Shown: piece by piece, positions 43,198-52,314 of the stretch
Layout: each line of letters opens with the position of its first letter
Position numbering within the stretch: the stretch's first letter is position 1
Assembly (NCBI RefSeq): GCF_002910905.1
Contig: NZ_NEUE01000228.1
Coordinates: 62,001-126,000, forward strand
Reading direction: 5' to 3'
Origin: Streptomyces sp. SM11
Lineage (GTDB): Bacteria > Actinomycetota > Actinomycetes > Streptomycetales > Streptomycetaceae
DNA length: 64,000 nt
The notes under the pieces: generated by a model
What the model was told of the DNA's origin: nothing
What the model saw: the letters and a program-made list of their open reading frames with translations, nothing else
The model's database searches: none
Made by a program: the position numbers and the translations under genes

Positions 43198-43602
43198 GTG
43201 AGCAGGTACGACAGGTATGACAGATACGACGCCACCGATGAACAGTGGGAGGGGCTCGCGCAGGTCGTACCGCTGCGCGGCCGTGACGAGTGGCCGTCGC
43301 GGATCGACCACCGCACCGTCCCGGACGAGCGCGCGGCCGAGCAACGACGCCTCGTCGTGCTGCGGGTGCAGGTCTTCGCGGACGCACGCGAGGTCGCCGA
43401 GTACCTGGTCGCCCAGGTTCCGGTGCTGCTCGATCTGACGGCGGCGGAAACGGACGTGGCGAAGCGGATTCTCGACTTCAGCAGCGGCGTGGTCTTCGGC
43501 CTCGGCAGCGGCATGCACCGCGTCGACCGCAATGTCTTCCTGCTCGCGCCGGTCGGCATGGAGGTCGAGGGGGTCACGCCGGCGGGCCTCGCCCAGTCCT
43601 AG
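43198..43602 (+). CDS. SepF-like protein (SflB type)
   Basis: 134 aa. After a Tyr/Asp-rich start (SRYDRYDRYDATDEQ) comes the SepF core: LVVLRVQVFADAREVAEYLV, PVLLDLTAAETDVAKRILDF, SSGVVFGLGSGMHRVDRNVF and LLAPVGMEVEG. SepF anchors or organises FtsZ; streptomycetes carry extra paralogues (SflA, SflB), and this shorter one beside the Hen1-Pnkp and arginine deiminase genes fits SflB by position. No amphipathic N-terminal anchor is obvious, unlike true SepF. GTG 43198 is chosen over upstream codons, which add unconserved residues. Confidence 0.85.
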   Translation: MSRYDRYDRYDATDEQWEGLAQVVPLRGRDEWPSRIDHRTVPDERAAEQRRLVVLRVQVFADAREVAEYLVAQVPVLLDLTAAETDVAKRILDFSSGVVFGLGSGMHRVDRNVFLLAPVGMEVEGVTPAGLAQS

Positions 43603-43692
43603 GGAGCGGCAGTCGGGGCGGCAGCCGGCTCGGACCGCCGCCCCCGGCCGCACACTCCTCCGCTGTCGGTGGCCGGTGATAGACCTGGGGCC

Positions 43693-44052
43693 GTGACAGA
43701 TATCGATGTGGCAGAACTCCAGCGGCGGCTGGCCGCGTTCGCGGCGGCGCGGGACTGGGGGCAGTACCACACGCCGAAGAACCTGGCGGCCGCGCTCAGC
43801 GTCGAGGCCTCCGAACTGCTGGAGATCTTTCAGTGGCTGACGCCCGAACAGTCGGCGGGGATCATGGAGAACCCTGAATCGGCCCACCGGGTCGCCGATG
43901 AGGTGGCGGACGTGCTCGCCTATCTCCTGCAGTTCTGCGAGGTACTGGCCATCGACCCGGTGGCGGCGCTGGCGGCCAAGTTGGAGCGGAACGAGAAGCG
44001 TTTCCCCCTGCCGGGCGCTCCGGAACCCCACGATCGTCACTCTTCGGAGTGA
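43693..44052 (+). CDS. MazG-like nucleotide pyrophosphohydrolase
   Basis: 119 aa, all-alpha NTP-PPase. The divalent-metal motif is ALSVEASELLEIFQW with HRVADEVADVLAYLLQF (ExxE...ExxD). Such small MazG/RS21-C6-like enzymes hydrolyse dCTP or non-canonical NTPs for pool sanitation. GTG start; no obvious Shine-Dalgarno sequence, so possibly leaderless. Downstream are two DnaA-box-like nonamers. Confidence 0.85.
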   Translation: MTDIDVAELQRRLAAFAAARDWGQYHTPKNLAAALSVEASELLEIFQWLTPEQSAGIMENPESAHRVADEVADVLAYLLQFCEVLAIDPVAALAAKLERNEKRFPLPGAPEPHDRHSSE

Positions 44053-44057
44053 TCGAG

Positions 44058-44084
44058 ATATCCACAGTCGACTTCGTGTCCACA
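44058..44084. promoter_or_regulatory. Two DnaA-box-like nonamers
   Basis: ATATCCACA (44058-44066) and GTGTCCACA (44076-44084) each differ by one base from TTATCCACA/TTGTCCACA and lie in the same orientation, between a nucleotide pool enzyme and a hypothetical gene. Confidence 0.4.
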
Positions 44085-44176
44085 GATTTCCGATTTCCTC
44101 TGGCTTTACGGTGCTGTCTACCTCACTGTGGGTAATGAATGAGGTGAGCGGGTTTTCGTACGGACGGGGGAGACAC

Positions 44177-44677
44177 ATGGATGCGGAGCGACTCATCGAG
44201 GCGGGACGGCGGGCTCTGGCGGGCAGCCGGGGCGCGCTGGACGTCATGGCGGAGGCCTGGCAGGCCCAGACGCTCGCGCGGGCGGTCGGCAGCCGACTGG
44301 CGCTCTACGGCCCGATGGAATTACGGAGTGAGGCGCGGGCGCTGGGGGAGATCGGCGCCGGATGCTCGTCCCTGGATCACCCGACAGTGCTCTCCGGCGG
44401 TGCCAGGGCGGCCCAGTTGTCCGGGATCGCCGATGTGCGGCCGACCCTGGCCGGGCTGGCGCTACTGCTCGGCGAGGCCGGTATCGCGCTGGTCGGGGTG
44501 GCCTGCGACACGGGGGAGGACGGTCTGTACTGGCAGTGCATCGAGGCCATGGACGCGGCCGACGAATCGCTGGACCGCGTGCACGGGATGCTGAGACGAC
44601 TGGCGGAGCGGGAGAGGGAGCGCGACGGCCCCTACGGGGGCATACGCGGCCCGGCGCCATCGGCGGCGGGGCCCTGA
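44177..44677 (+). CDS. Conserved hypothetical protein (DUF6099-like)
   Basis: 166 aa, mainly alpha-helical, with RLIEAGRRALAGSRGALDVM at the start and ALALLLGEAGIALVGVACDT in the middle, ending in a charged tail. It resembles the streptomycete DUF6099 proteins, function unknown. ATG 44177 has a GGGGGAGA site. Its upstream region carries DnaA-box-like nonamers. Confidence 0.65.
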   Translation: MDAERLIEAGRRALAGSRGALDVMAEAWQAQTLARAVGSRLALYGPMELRSEARALGEIGAGCSSLDHPTVLSGGARAAQLSGIADVRPTLAGLALLLGEAGIALVGVACDTGEDGLYWQCIEAMDAADESLDRVHGMLRRLAERERERDGPYGGIRGPAPSAAGP

Positions 44678-44783
44678 GGAGCACGGGGGAGAGGCGGAGA
44701 GGCGGAGAGGCGGAGGGGTGGAGACATCGGGGGTCGGCCGGGATGGTCACGAGGACCGCGCGTCGGAGGGGCAGGATGGAGGC

Positions 44784-45707
44784 ATGGATCTTCGCATCTT
44801 CACCGAGCCCCAGCAAGGGGCCGACTACGACACCTTGCTCACCGTCGCCAAAGCCGCCGAGGACCTGGGCTTTGACGCTTTCTACCGCTCCGACCACTAT
44901 CTCCGCATGGGCTCCGGCGACGGTCTGCCCGGACCGACGGACGCCTGGATCACCCTGGCCGGACTGGCGCGCGAGACCCGGCGGATCCGGCTCGGCACGC
45001 TGATGACCGCCGGCACGTTCCGGCTTCCGGGAGTGCTGGCCATCCAGGTGGCCCAGGTCGACCAGATGTCCGGCGGCCGGGTCGAACTGGGCCTGGGGGC
45101 AGGCTGGTTCGAGGAGGAGCACAAGGCCTACGGCATTCCGTTCCCGAAGGAGAAGTTCGGCCGCCTGGAGGAGCAGCTCGCGATCGTCACCGGCCTGTGG
45201 GCAACGGAGGTCGGCAAGACCTTCAGCTATGACGGGACCTACTACCAGCTCACCGACTCGCCCGCGCTGCCCAAACCCGCCCAGGCCAAGGTTCCCGTCC
45301 TGGTCGGCGGCCACGGTGCGACCCGCACCCCGCGGCTCGCCGCACAGTACGCGGACGAGTTCAACATCCCGTTCGCCTCGCTGGAGGACAGCGAGAAGCA
45401 GTTCGGCCGGGTCCGGGCCGCCGCGCAGGCGTACGGGCGCTCGCCGGACGACCTCGTGTACTCCAACGCGCTGATCGTCTGCACGGGCAAGGACGACGCC
45501 GAGGTCGCCCGACGCGCGGCGGCCATCGGCCGGGATGTGGAGGAGCTCAAGGCGAACGGGCTGGCGGGGTCGCCCGCCGAGGTGGTCGACAAGATCGGCG
45601 CCTACGGAGCGATCGGCTCGTCGAGGATCTACCTCCAGATCCTCGACCTGGACGACCTGGACCAGCTGGAACTGATCTCCTCGCAGATCCAGTCCCAGCT
45701 GACCTGA
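44784..45707 (+). CDS. LLM-class F420-dependent oxidoreductase
   Basis: 307 aa luciferase-like TIM barrel. Family marks: LRIFTEPQQGADYDTLLTVA, FDAFYRSDHYLRMG, RIRLGTLMTAGTFRLPGVLA and GLGAGWFEEEHKAYGIPFP. It uses F420 or FMN to reduce or oxidise a small substrate, unknown. ATG 44784 is preceded by GGAGG. The stop codon is formed by the first unit of a GACCT tandem repeat. Confidence 0.88.
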   Translation: MDLRIFTEPQQGADYDTLLTVAKAAEDLGFDAFYRSDHYLRMGSGDGLPGPTDAWITLAGLARETRRIRLGTLMTAGTFRLPGVLAIQVAQVDQMSGGRVELGLGAGWFEEEHKAYGIPFPKEKFGRLEEQLAIVTGLWATEVGKTFSYDGTYYQLTDSPALPKPAQAKVPVLVGGHGATRTPRLAAQYADEFNIPFASLEDSEKQFGRVRAAAQAYGRSPDDLVYSNALIVCTGKDDAEVARRAAAIGRDVEELKANGLAGSPAEVVDKIGAYGAIGSSRIYLQILDLDDLDQLELISSQIQSQLT

Positions 45708-45740
45708 CCTGACCTGACCTGACCTGACCTGACCTGACCT
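45701..45740. repeat. GACCT pentanucleotide repeat, eight copies
   Basis: Eight perfect tandem GACCT units begin at 45701 and run to 45740. The TGA stop of the oxidoreductase is at 45705-45707, so the remaining copies are untranslated and lie between this gene and the methyltransferase ribosome-binding site. Confidence 0.95.
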
Positions 45741-45763
45741 GAAGAGAAGAGGAGGTGATGGCT

Positions 45764-46681
45764 GTGAGCATCGGCGGCACGCTCGCCGACGCGCTGGACG
45801 CCGGGTCGGTTCTGCTGGACGGCGGGCTCTCCAACCAACTGGAGGCTCAGGGCTGCGACCTGTCCGACGTGCTCTGGTCGGCCCGTCTGCTGGCCGACGC
45901 GCCGGAACAGGTCGAGGCCGCCCACCTCGCCTACCTCCGGGCCGGGGCACAGGTGCTCATCACGGCGAGCTATCAGGCCACCTTCGAAGGGTTCGGGCGG
46001 TACGGGATCGACCGGTCCGGGACCGAGGCACTGTTCGCCCGCAGCGTGCTGCTGGCCCGGGGCGCCGCCGAGGCGGCGCGCCGGGCCGACCCCGGGCGGG
46101 AGACCTGGGTCGCCGCATCGGTCGGACCGTACGGGGCGATACTCGCGGACGGCAGCGAGTACCGAGGCCGCTACGGGCTGAGCATCCGGGAGCTGGAGCG
46201 TTTCCACCGCCCCCGGGTGGCGGCGCTGGCCGCTGCGGGGCCCGACGCACTCGCGCTGGAGACGGTGCCGGATCTGGACGAGGCCGAGGCCCTGGTCCGG
46301 GTGGCCGAGGAGACCGGACTGCCGTACTGGCTCTCGTACAGCGTGGCGGGCGGCCGGACGCGGGCCGGTCAGCCGCTGGAGGAGGCGTTCGCGGTGGCGG
46401 CGGGGCGGGACTCCGTCCTCGCGGTAGGGGTCAACTGCTGCGATCCGGAAGAGGCGCAGGGCGCCGTGGAGCAGGCGGTGGCGGTCACGGGCAGGCCCGC
46501 CGTGGTCTACCCGAACAGCGGGGAGGGCTGGGACGCCGGAGCGCGGGGGTGGACCGGACGCAGCACCTTCGACGCGGGGCGGGTGCGGGCCTGGACCCGG
46601 GCCGGGGCCCGGCTCGTCGGAGGCTGCTGCCGGGTGGGGCCGGACCTCATCACGGAACTGGCCGGGCGGCTGGAGCAATAG
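45764..46681 (+). CDS. mmuM: Homocysteine S-methyltransferase
   Basis: 305 aa zinc-dependent Pfam S-methyl_trans enzyme. VLLDGGLSNQLEAQGCDLSD at the N-terminus; zinc ligands Cys in VGVNCCDPEEA and the pair GGCCRVGPD near the C-terminus. It methylates homocysteine from S-methylmethionine or SAM. Start GTG 45764 is placed 8 bases after GGAGG (45751-45755); ATG 45758 and GTG 45755 are too close to that site. It is followed within 80 bp by the RNA-repair operon. Confidence 0.87.
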   Translation: MSIGGTLADALDAGSVLLDGGLSNQLEAQGCDLSDVLWSARLLADAPEQVEAAHLAYLRAGAQVLITASYQATFEGFGRYGIDRSGTEALFARSVLLARGAAEAARRADPGRETWVAASVGPYGAILADGSEYRGRYGLSIRELERFHRPRVAALAAAGPDALALETVPDLDEAEALVRVAEETGLPYWLSYSVAGGRTRAGQPLEEAFAVAAGRDSVLAVGVNCCDPEEAQGAVEQAVAVTGRPAVVYPNSGEGWDAGARGWTGRSTFDAGRVRAWTRAGARLVGGCCRVGPDLITELAGRLEQ

Positions 46682-46744
46682 GGAGGGAGGGACAAGGGAG
46701 AGGCAGAGGAGGGAAAATACCTGGTGGGGGCAGCGGGCGAGGAT

Positions 46745-46750
46745 CATACT
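46745..46750 (+). promoter_or_regulatory. -10 element of a leaderless hen1 promoter
   Basis: CATACT ends 7 bases before GTG 46758, so the transcript would start at the codon. No Shine-Dalgarno sequence is present in this stretch. Confidence 0.5.
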
Positions 46751-46757
46751 CGGACAG

Positions 46758-48254
46758 GTGTTCCTGACAATCGGTACGACCGGCACCCCTGAATGTCCCG
46801 CCACGGACCTGGGCTTTCTGCTGCACAAGCATCCCGACAAGGCGCAGACGTTCTCCACCTCGCACGGCTCCGCACACGTCTTTTACCCCGAGGCGTCCGC
46901 CGAGCGCTGCACGGCCGCACTCCTGCTGGAGGTGGATCCGGTGGCGCTGATGCGGCGCGGCAAGGGCAAGGGCCGGGGAGGCGCGCCCGACGCGGCGCTC
47001 GCGCAGTACGTCAACGACCGCCCCTATGCGGCGTCCTCGCTGTTGTCGGTCGCCCTCGCCGCCGTGTTCAAGTCCGCGCTCGGCGGGGTCTGCCGGGCCA
47101 TGCCCGAGCGGGCCGGGAGCCCGCTGCCACTGCGGGTCGAGGTGCCCGCCCTGCCCGCCAGGGGCGGCGCCGAGCTGGTGCACAAGCTGTTCGCGCCGCT
47201 CGGCTGGACGCGGGTCGAGGTCACGGCCGTACCGCTGGACGAGGAGTTCCCGGCGTGGGGCGACTCGCGCTACGTACGTCTGGTGCTGGAGGGCGAGTTG
47301 CGGCTCGCCGACGCGCTGCGGCAGCTCTACGTCCTGTTGCCGGTGCTCGATGACGCCAAGCACTACTGGGTGGCGCCCGACGAGGTGGACAAGCTGCTGC
47401 GGGCCGGGGAGGGCTGGCTGGCCGACCACCCCGAGCGGCCGCTGATCACCCGGCGCTATCTGTCCCACCGCTGGGGACTCACCCGCCAGGCCGACCAGGC
47501 CCTGGAGCTGGTGCGGCTCGCCGAGTCGGACGACCTCGACGTGGAGAGCGTCGACAACGCCGTGGACGAGAGCACCGACACCGAGGAGAAGCCGGTCCCG
47601 CTCGCCGAGCATCGGCGCACCGCGATCCTCGACGCACTGCGCGCCGCCGGGGCGAGCCGGGTGCTCGACCTCGGCTGCGGCCAGGGCCAGTTGGTGCAGG
47701 CGCTCCTCAAGGAAGTGCGTTTCACCGAGATCGTGGGCGTCGACGTCTCGATGCGCGCCCTCACCATCGCCTCGCGGCGGCTGAAGCTGGACCGGATGGG
47801 GGAGCGCCAGGCCGACCGGGTCACCCTGCGGCAGGGCTCGCTGACCTACACGGACAAGCAGCTGGCGGGGTATGACGCCGCCGTGCTCAGCGAGGTCGTC
47901 GAGCACCTGGACCTGCCCCGGCTGCCGGCCCTGGAGTACGCGGTGTTCGGCGCGGCGCGACCGGGGACGGTGCTCGTGACCACGCCGAACGTCGAGCACA
48001 ACGTGCGCTGGGAGACCCTCCCGGCCGGACACGTCCGGCACCGGGACCACCGCTTCGAGTGGACCCGGGCCGAGTTCCGGGACTGGGCCGGGCAGGTAGC
48101 CGAACGGCACGGATTCACCGTCCGGTATGTGCCGGTCGGGCCGGACGACCCCGAGGTGGGGCCGCCGACCCAGATGGCCGTGTTCACCCGGACCACGGAA
48201 ACCACCGGGAACACCGGGAACACCGAGAAGACGAAGGAGGCGGAAGCCGCATGA
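46758..48254 (+). CDS. hen1: Hen1 3'-terminal RNA ribose 2'-O-methyltransferase
   Basis: 498 aa. N-terminal Hen1_L domain (about 1-240) that assists Pnkp, then a SAM methyltransferase with VLDLGCGQGQLVQAL and the metal site around SEVVEHLDLPRLPALEYAVF and HRFEWTRAEFRDWA. It 2'-O-methylates the 3' end of cleaved RNA before ligation so that the repaired RNA resists re-cutting. GTG start, probably leaderless. ATGA overlap with pnkp makes a two-gene operon. Confidence 0.95.
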   Translation: MFLTIGTTGTPECPATDLGFLLHKHPDKAQTFSTSHGSAHVFYPEASAERCTAALLLEVDPVALMRRGKGKGRGGAPDAALAQYVNDRPYAASSLLSVALAAVFKSALGGVCRAMPERAGSPLPLRVEVPALPARGGAELVHKLFAPLGWTRVEVTAVPLDEEFPAWGDSRYVRLVLEGELRLADALRQLYVLLPVLDDAKHYWVAPDEVDKLLRAGEGWLADHPERPLITRRYLSHRWGLTRQADQALELVRLAESDDLDVESVDNAVDESTDTEEKPVPLAEHRRTAILDALRAAGASRVLDLGCGQGQLVQALLKEVRFTEIVGVDVSMRALTIASRRLKLDRMGERQADRVTLRQGSLTYTDKQLAGYDAAVLSEVVEHLDLPRLPALEYAVFGAARPGTVLVTTPNVEHNVRWETLPAGHVRHRDHRFEWTRAEFRDWAGQVAERHGFTVRYVPVGPDDPEVGPPTQMAVFTRTTETTGNTGNTEKTKEAEAA

Positions 48255-50857
48255 ACAACGACCACAGCCACACCGGCGCGGAATCCGGCACCGCAGCCGC
48301 AGCCGCAGCCGCAGCCGGCACCGCCGTGCGCACCCTGCCGGTGACCGACCTCTCCCTCGTCGTCCTCATCGGCGCCAGCGGATCGGGCAAGTCCACCTTC
48401 GCGCGCAAGCACTTCAAGCCGACCGAGGTGCTCTCCTCGGACTTCTGCCGGGGGCTGGTCGCCGACGACGAGAACGACCAGAGCGCCAGCCGCGACGCCT
48501 TCGACGTGCTGCACCACATCGCCGACAAGCGCCTGGAGGCCGGGCGGCTCACCGTGATCGACGCCACCAGCGTCCAGTCCGAGAGCCGCAAGCTGCTCGT
48601 CCAGCTGGCCCGGAAGTACGACGTCCTGCCCATCGCCATCGTCCTCGACCTCCCCGAGGAGGTCTGCGCCGCCCGCAACGCGACCCGCCCGGACCGTGCT
48701 TCCATGCCGCGCCATGTCATCCAGCGGCACCGCCGCGAGCTGCGGCGATCGCTGCGCGGTCTGGAGCGCGAGGGCTTCCGCAAGGTGCACGTCCTGCGCA
48801 CCGAGGAGGAGGCCGAGAGCGCCGAAGTGGTCCTGGAGCGCCGCTACAACGACCTGCGTCACCTCACCGGCCCGTTCGACATCATCGGGGACATCCACGG
48901 TTGCCGATCCGAGCTGGACACCCTGCTCGGCAAGCTGGGCTATGTGGACGGCGCCCACCCCGAAGGGCGCACCGCCGTGTTCGTCGGCGACCTCGTCGAC
49001 CGGGGGCCCGACAGTCCCGGCGTGCTGCGCCGCGTCATGTCCATGGTGTCGGCGGGCAACGCCCTGTGCGTTCCCGGCAACCACGAGAACAAGCTCGGCC
49101 GCTATCTCGCGGGCCGCAAGGTCCAGCTCACCCACGGGCTCGCCGAGACCGTCGAGCAGCTGGAGCGCGAGGACGCCGAGCACCCCGAGTTCCGGGGGCA
49201 GGTGCGGGAGTTCATCGACGGGCTGGTCAGCCACTACGTCTTGGACGACGGCAAGCTGGTGGTCAGTCACGCAGGGCTGCCCGAGAAGTACCACGGACGC
49301 ACCTCCGGCCGGGTCCGTTCGCACGCGCTGTACGGGGACACGACGGGGGAGACCGACGAGTTCGGCCTGCCCGTGCGCTACCCGTGGGCCGAGGAGTACC
49401 GGGGCCGTGCCACCGTGGTCTACGGCCACACCCCGGTGCCCAGCACCTCCTGGATCAACAACACCATCTGCCTGGACACCGGGGCCGTCTTCGGCGGGAA
49501 GATGACCGCGCTGCGCTGGCCGGAGCGCGAACTCGTCGACGTGCCCGCCGAGAAGGTCTGGTACGAGCCCGTCAAGCCGCTGGTCACCGAGGCGCCCGGG
49601 GGCCGGGAGGGCCGGCCGCTGGACCTCGCCGACGTCCAGGGCCGCCGGGTCGTGGAGACCCGGCACCTGGGCCGTGTCGCCGTGCGTGAGGAGAACGCCG
49701 CCGCCGCGCTCGAAGTCATGAGCCGGTTCGCCGTCGACCCGCAGCTCCTCGCCTACCTCCCGCCCACCATGGCCCCCACCGCGACCTCCCGCGCGGACGG
49801 CTTCCTGGAGCACCCGGCCGAGGCCTTCGCGCAGTACCGCAGCGACGGCGTCGAGCGGGTCGTGTGCGAGGAGAAGCACATGGGCTCCCGGGCCGTCGCC
49901 CTGGTCTGCAGGGACGCCGGGGCCGCGACCGCGCGCTTCGGCGCGGCGGGCCCCACCGGCGCGCTGTACACCCGCACCGGACGCCCGTTCCTGGACGACA
50001 CGGCCATGACGGAAGCGGTCCTGGACCGGCTCCGGGCCGCTGTCACCGCCGCCGGGCTCTGGCAGGAGTGGGACACCGACTGGGTGCTCCTGGACGCCGA
50101 ACTGATGCCGTGGTCGCTCAAGGCCGGCGGGCTGCTGCGCTCGCAGTACGCCGCCGTCGGCGCCGCGTCCGGCGCGGTCTTCCCGCCGGCCGTCGCCGCC
50201 CTGGAGCAGGCGGTCGCCCGGGGCGTCGAGGTGGCGGACCTCGCCGGGCTCCAGCGTGCCCGCGCGAGGGACGCGGCCGCGTTCACCGAGGCGTACCGGC
50301 GCTACTGCTGGTCCACCGAGGGGCTGGACGGGGTGCGTCTCGCCCCGTTCCAGATCCTCGCCGTCCAGGGCCGTTCCCTGGCCGCCGTCCCGCACGACGA
50401 GCAGCTCGCCTGGCTGGACCGGCTCGTGGAGCACGACCCGACCGGGCTGCTCCAGGTCACCCGCCGGCTCGTCGTCGACACCGGGGACGAGGACTCCGTG
50501 CGCGCGGGCGTGGACTGGTGGCTGGAGATGACCGGGCGCGGCGGCGAGGGCATGGTCGTCAAGCCGCTCGGCGCCCTCGTCCGGGACGCCGAGGACCGGC
50601 TCGTCCAGCCCGGCATCAAGGTGCGCGGCCGGGAGTATCTCCGCATCATCTACGGCCCCGAGTACACCCGCCCGGAGAATCTGGAGCGGCTGCGCTCCCG
50701 GTTCCTCGGACACAAGCGCTCGCTGGCGCTCCGGGAGTACGCGCTCGGCCTGGAAGCCCTGGACCGGCTGGCGGAGGGCGAGCCGCTGTGGCGGGTCCAC
50801 GAGGCGGTGTTCGCCGTCCTGGCCCTGGAGTCGGAGCCGGTGGACCCCCGGCTCTGA
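48251..50857 (+). CDS. pnkp: Polynucleotide kinase-phosphatase (Pnkp), RNA repair
   Basis: 868 aa. An Ala-rich start (encoded by GCAGCC repeats at 48293-48318), kinase domain with P-loop GASGSGKST, a metallophosphoesterase domain with DIHGCRSEL, GDLVDRGPDS and GNHENKLGR, and a C-terminal ligase-like adenylyltransferase with nucleophile Lys in EEKHMGSRAV. It heals 5'-OH and 2',3'-cyclic phosphate ends and joins them with Hen1. Full length and apparently intact. Confidence 0.95.
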   Translation: MNNDHSHTGAESGTAAAAAAAAGTAVRTLPVTDLSLVVLIGASGSGKSTFARKHFKPTEVLSSDFCRGLVADDENDQSASRDAFDVLHHIADKRLEAGRLTVIDATSVQSESRKLLVQLARKYDVLPIAIVLDLPEEVCAARNATRPDRASMPRHVIQRHRRELRRSLRGLEREGFRKVHVLRTEEEAESAEVVLERRYNDLRHLTGPFDIIGDIHGCRSELDTLLGKLGYVDGAHPEGRTAVFVGDLVDRGPDSPGVLRRVMSMVSAGNALCVPGNHENKLGRYLAGRKVQLTHGLAETVEQLEREDAEHPEFRGQVREFIDGLVSHYVLDDGKLVVSHAGLPEKYHGRTSGRVRSHALYGDTTGETDEFGLPVRYPWAEEYRGRATVVYGHTPVPSTSWINNTICLDTGAVFGGKMTALRWPERELVDVPAEKVWYEPVKPLVTEAPGGREGRPLDLADVQGRRVVETRHLGRVAVREENAAAALEVMSRFAVDPQLLAYLPPTMAPTATSRADGFLEHPAEAFAQYRSDGVERVVCEEKHMGSRAVALVCRDAGAATARFGAAGPTGALYTRTGRPFLDDTAMTEAVLDRLRAAVTAAGLWQEWDTDWVLLDAELMPWSLKAGGLLRSQYAAVGAASGAVFPPAVAALEQAVARGVEVADLAGLQRARARDAAAFTEAYRRYCWSTEGLDGVRLAPFQILAVQGRSLAAVPHDEQLAWLDRLVEHDPTGLLQVTRRLVVDTGDEDSVRAGVDWWLEMTGRGGEGMVVKPLGALVRDAEDRLVQPGIKVRGREYLRIIYGPEYTRPENLERLRSRFLGHKRSLALREYALGLEALDRLAEGEPLWRVHEAVFAVLALESEPVDPRL

Positions 50858-50944
50858 CCGGCGGATCACCCATCGCGGATACCTCTGCGGAACCGATGGG
50901 CGGTTCGCCGGGTGAACGGCGCTCCGCGCGGTGAGGATGAAGGC

Positions 50945-52180
50945 ATGGGATTCCATGTCGACTCCGAAGCCGGGCGGCTGCGCCGCGTCATACTGCACCG
51001 CCCCGATCTGGAGCTGAAGCGGCTCACCCCCAGGAACAAGGACGCGCTCCTGTTCGACGACGTCCTGTGGGTGCGCCGCGCCCGGGAGGAGCACGACGGA
51101 TTCGCCGACGTCCTGCGCGACCGGGGGGTCGCCGTGCACCTCTTCGGCGATCTCCTGCGCGAGTCCCTCGACATTCCTGTCGCCCGGCGGCTCGTGCTGG
51201 ACCGGGTCTTCAACGAGAAGGAGTACGGCCCGCTCGCCACCGAGCATCTGCGGGCGGTCTTCGAGGAGTTGTCCTCGGAGGAGCTGGCGGAGGCCCTGGT
51301 CGGCGGTATGACCAAGCGCGAGTTCCTGGAGCGGCACAGCGAACCGACCTCCGTCCGCTTCCATGTGATGGACCTGGACGACTTCCTGCTCGGCCCGCTG
51401 CCCAACCACCTCTTCACCCGGGACACCTCGGCCTGGATCTACGACGGGGTCTCCATCAACGCGATGCGCTGGCCCGCCCGGCAGCGCGAGACCGTCCACT
51501 TCGAGGCCATCTACCGGCACCATCCCCTCTTCACCGGCCCGGAGGCGGGCGCCTTCCACCACTGGTCGGAGGGGCAGGACGACTACCCGTCCACCATCGA
51601 GGGCGGCGACGTCCTGGTCCTCGGGCAGGGGGCGGTCCTCATCGGGATGAGCGAGCGCACCACGCCGCAGGCGGTGGAGATGCTGGCCCGGGGCCTCTTC
51701 GACGCCGGTTCGGCGCGCACGATCGTGGCGCTCGACATGCCCAAGGGGCGCGCGTTCATGCACCTGGACACGGTGATGACGATGGTCGACGGCGACACGT
51801 TCACCCAGTACGCCGGTCTCGGCATGCTCCGTTCGTACACCATCGAGCCCGGCAGCGGCCCTCGCGATCTGAAGGTCACCGACCATCCGCCCGAGCACAT
51901 GCACCGCGCCATCGCCGCCGCCCTCGGCCTCGACTCCATCCGGGTGCTCACCGCCACCCAGGACGTGCACGCGGCCGAGCGCGAGCAGTGGGACGACGGC
52001 TGCAACGTGCTCGCGGTCGAGCCCGGAGTCGTCGTCGCGTACGAGCGCAACGCCACGACCAACACCTATCTGCGCAGGCAGGGCATCGAGGTCATCGACA
52101 TCCGGGGCAGCGAGCTGGGCCGGGGACGCGGCGGACCGCGCTGTATGAGCTGCCCGGTGGAGCGGGACCCCGTGGCATGA
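50945..52180 (+). CDS. arcA: Arginine deiminase
   Basis: 411 aa. Guanidino-enzyme signature: FTRDTSAWIYDGVSINAM, the Glu/His pair in IEGGDVLVL and FMHLDTVMTMVD, and catalytic Cys near the end in RCMSCPVERD. It converts arginine to citrulline and ammonia. ATG 50945 with GATGAAGG ahead. The next gene is an ornithine carbamoyltransferase and a permease follows; carbamate kinase is not seen, so the pathway is incomplete in this window. Confidence 0.92.
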   Translation: MGFHVDSEAGRLRRVILHRPDLELKRLTPRNKDALLFDDVLWVRRAREEHDGFADVLRDRGVAVHLFGDLLRESLDIPVARRLVLDRVFNEKEYGPLATEHLRAVFEELSSEELAEALVGGMTKREFLERHSEPTSVRFHVMDLDDFLLGPLPNHLFTRDTSAWIYDGVSINAMRWPARQRETVHFEAIYRHHPLFTGPEAGAFHHWSEGQDDYPSTIEGGDVLVLGQGAVLIGMSERTTPQAVEMLARGLFDAGSARTIVALDMPKGRAFMHLDTVMTMVDGDTFTQYAGLGMLRSYTIEPGSGPRDLKVTDHPPEHMHRAIAAALGLDSIRVLTATQDVHAAEREQWDDGCNVLAVEPGVVVAYERNATTNTYLRRQGIEVIDIRGSELGRGRGGPRCMSCPVERDPVA

Positions 52181-52314
52181 GAGAACGGCCCCGTGGCGTG
52201 AGAGGCCGACGACCGCGAGCCCAAGGGTCTGTATAGAGATGCGGCGGATCGTATAGGGTTCCAGTTCTGCCGCGTGCAGTGCGCCGATCCCCGTCCGACC
52301 CAGGAGCAGTCATC

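Noticed and set aside
48293..48318. GCAGCC hexamer repeat considered as a regulatory microsatellite
   Set aside because: It is inside pnkp coding an Ala run and is in frame; simple low-complexity coding sequence explains it.
47846..51970. A 1,374-codon open frame on the - strand over hen1, pnkp and arcA
   Set aside because: It covers three well-supported genes, shows no domain pattern and is an antisense artefact of high GC content.
52205..52255. ArgR (ARG box) site before the ornithine carbamoyltransferase
   Set aside because: The two GTATAG elements do not form the expected AT-rich palindrome; evidence too weak to call.
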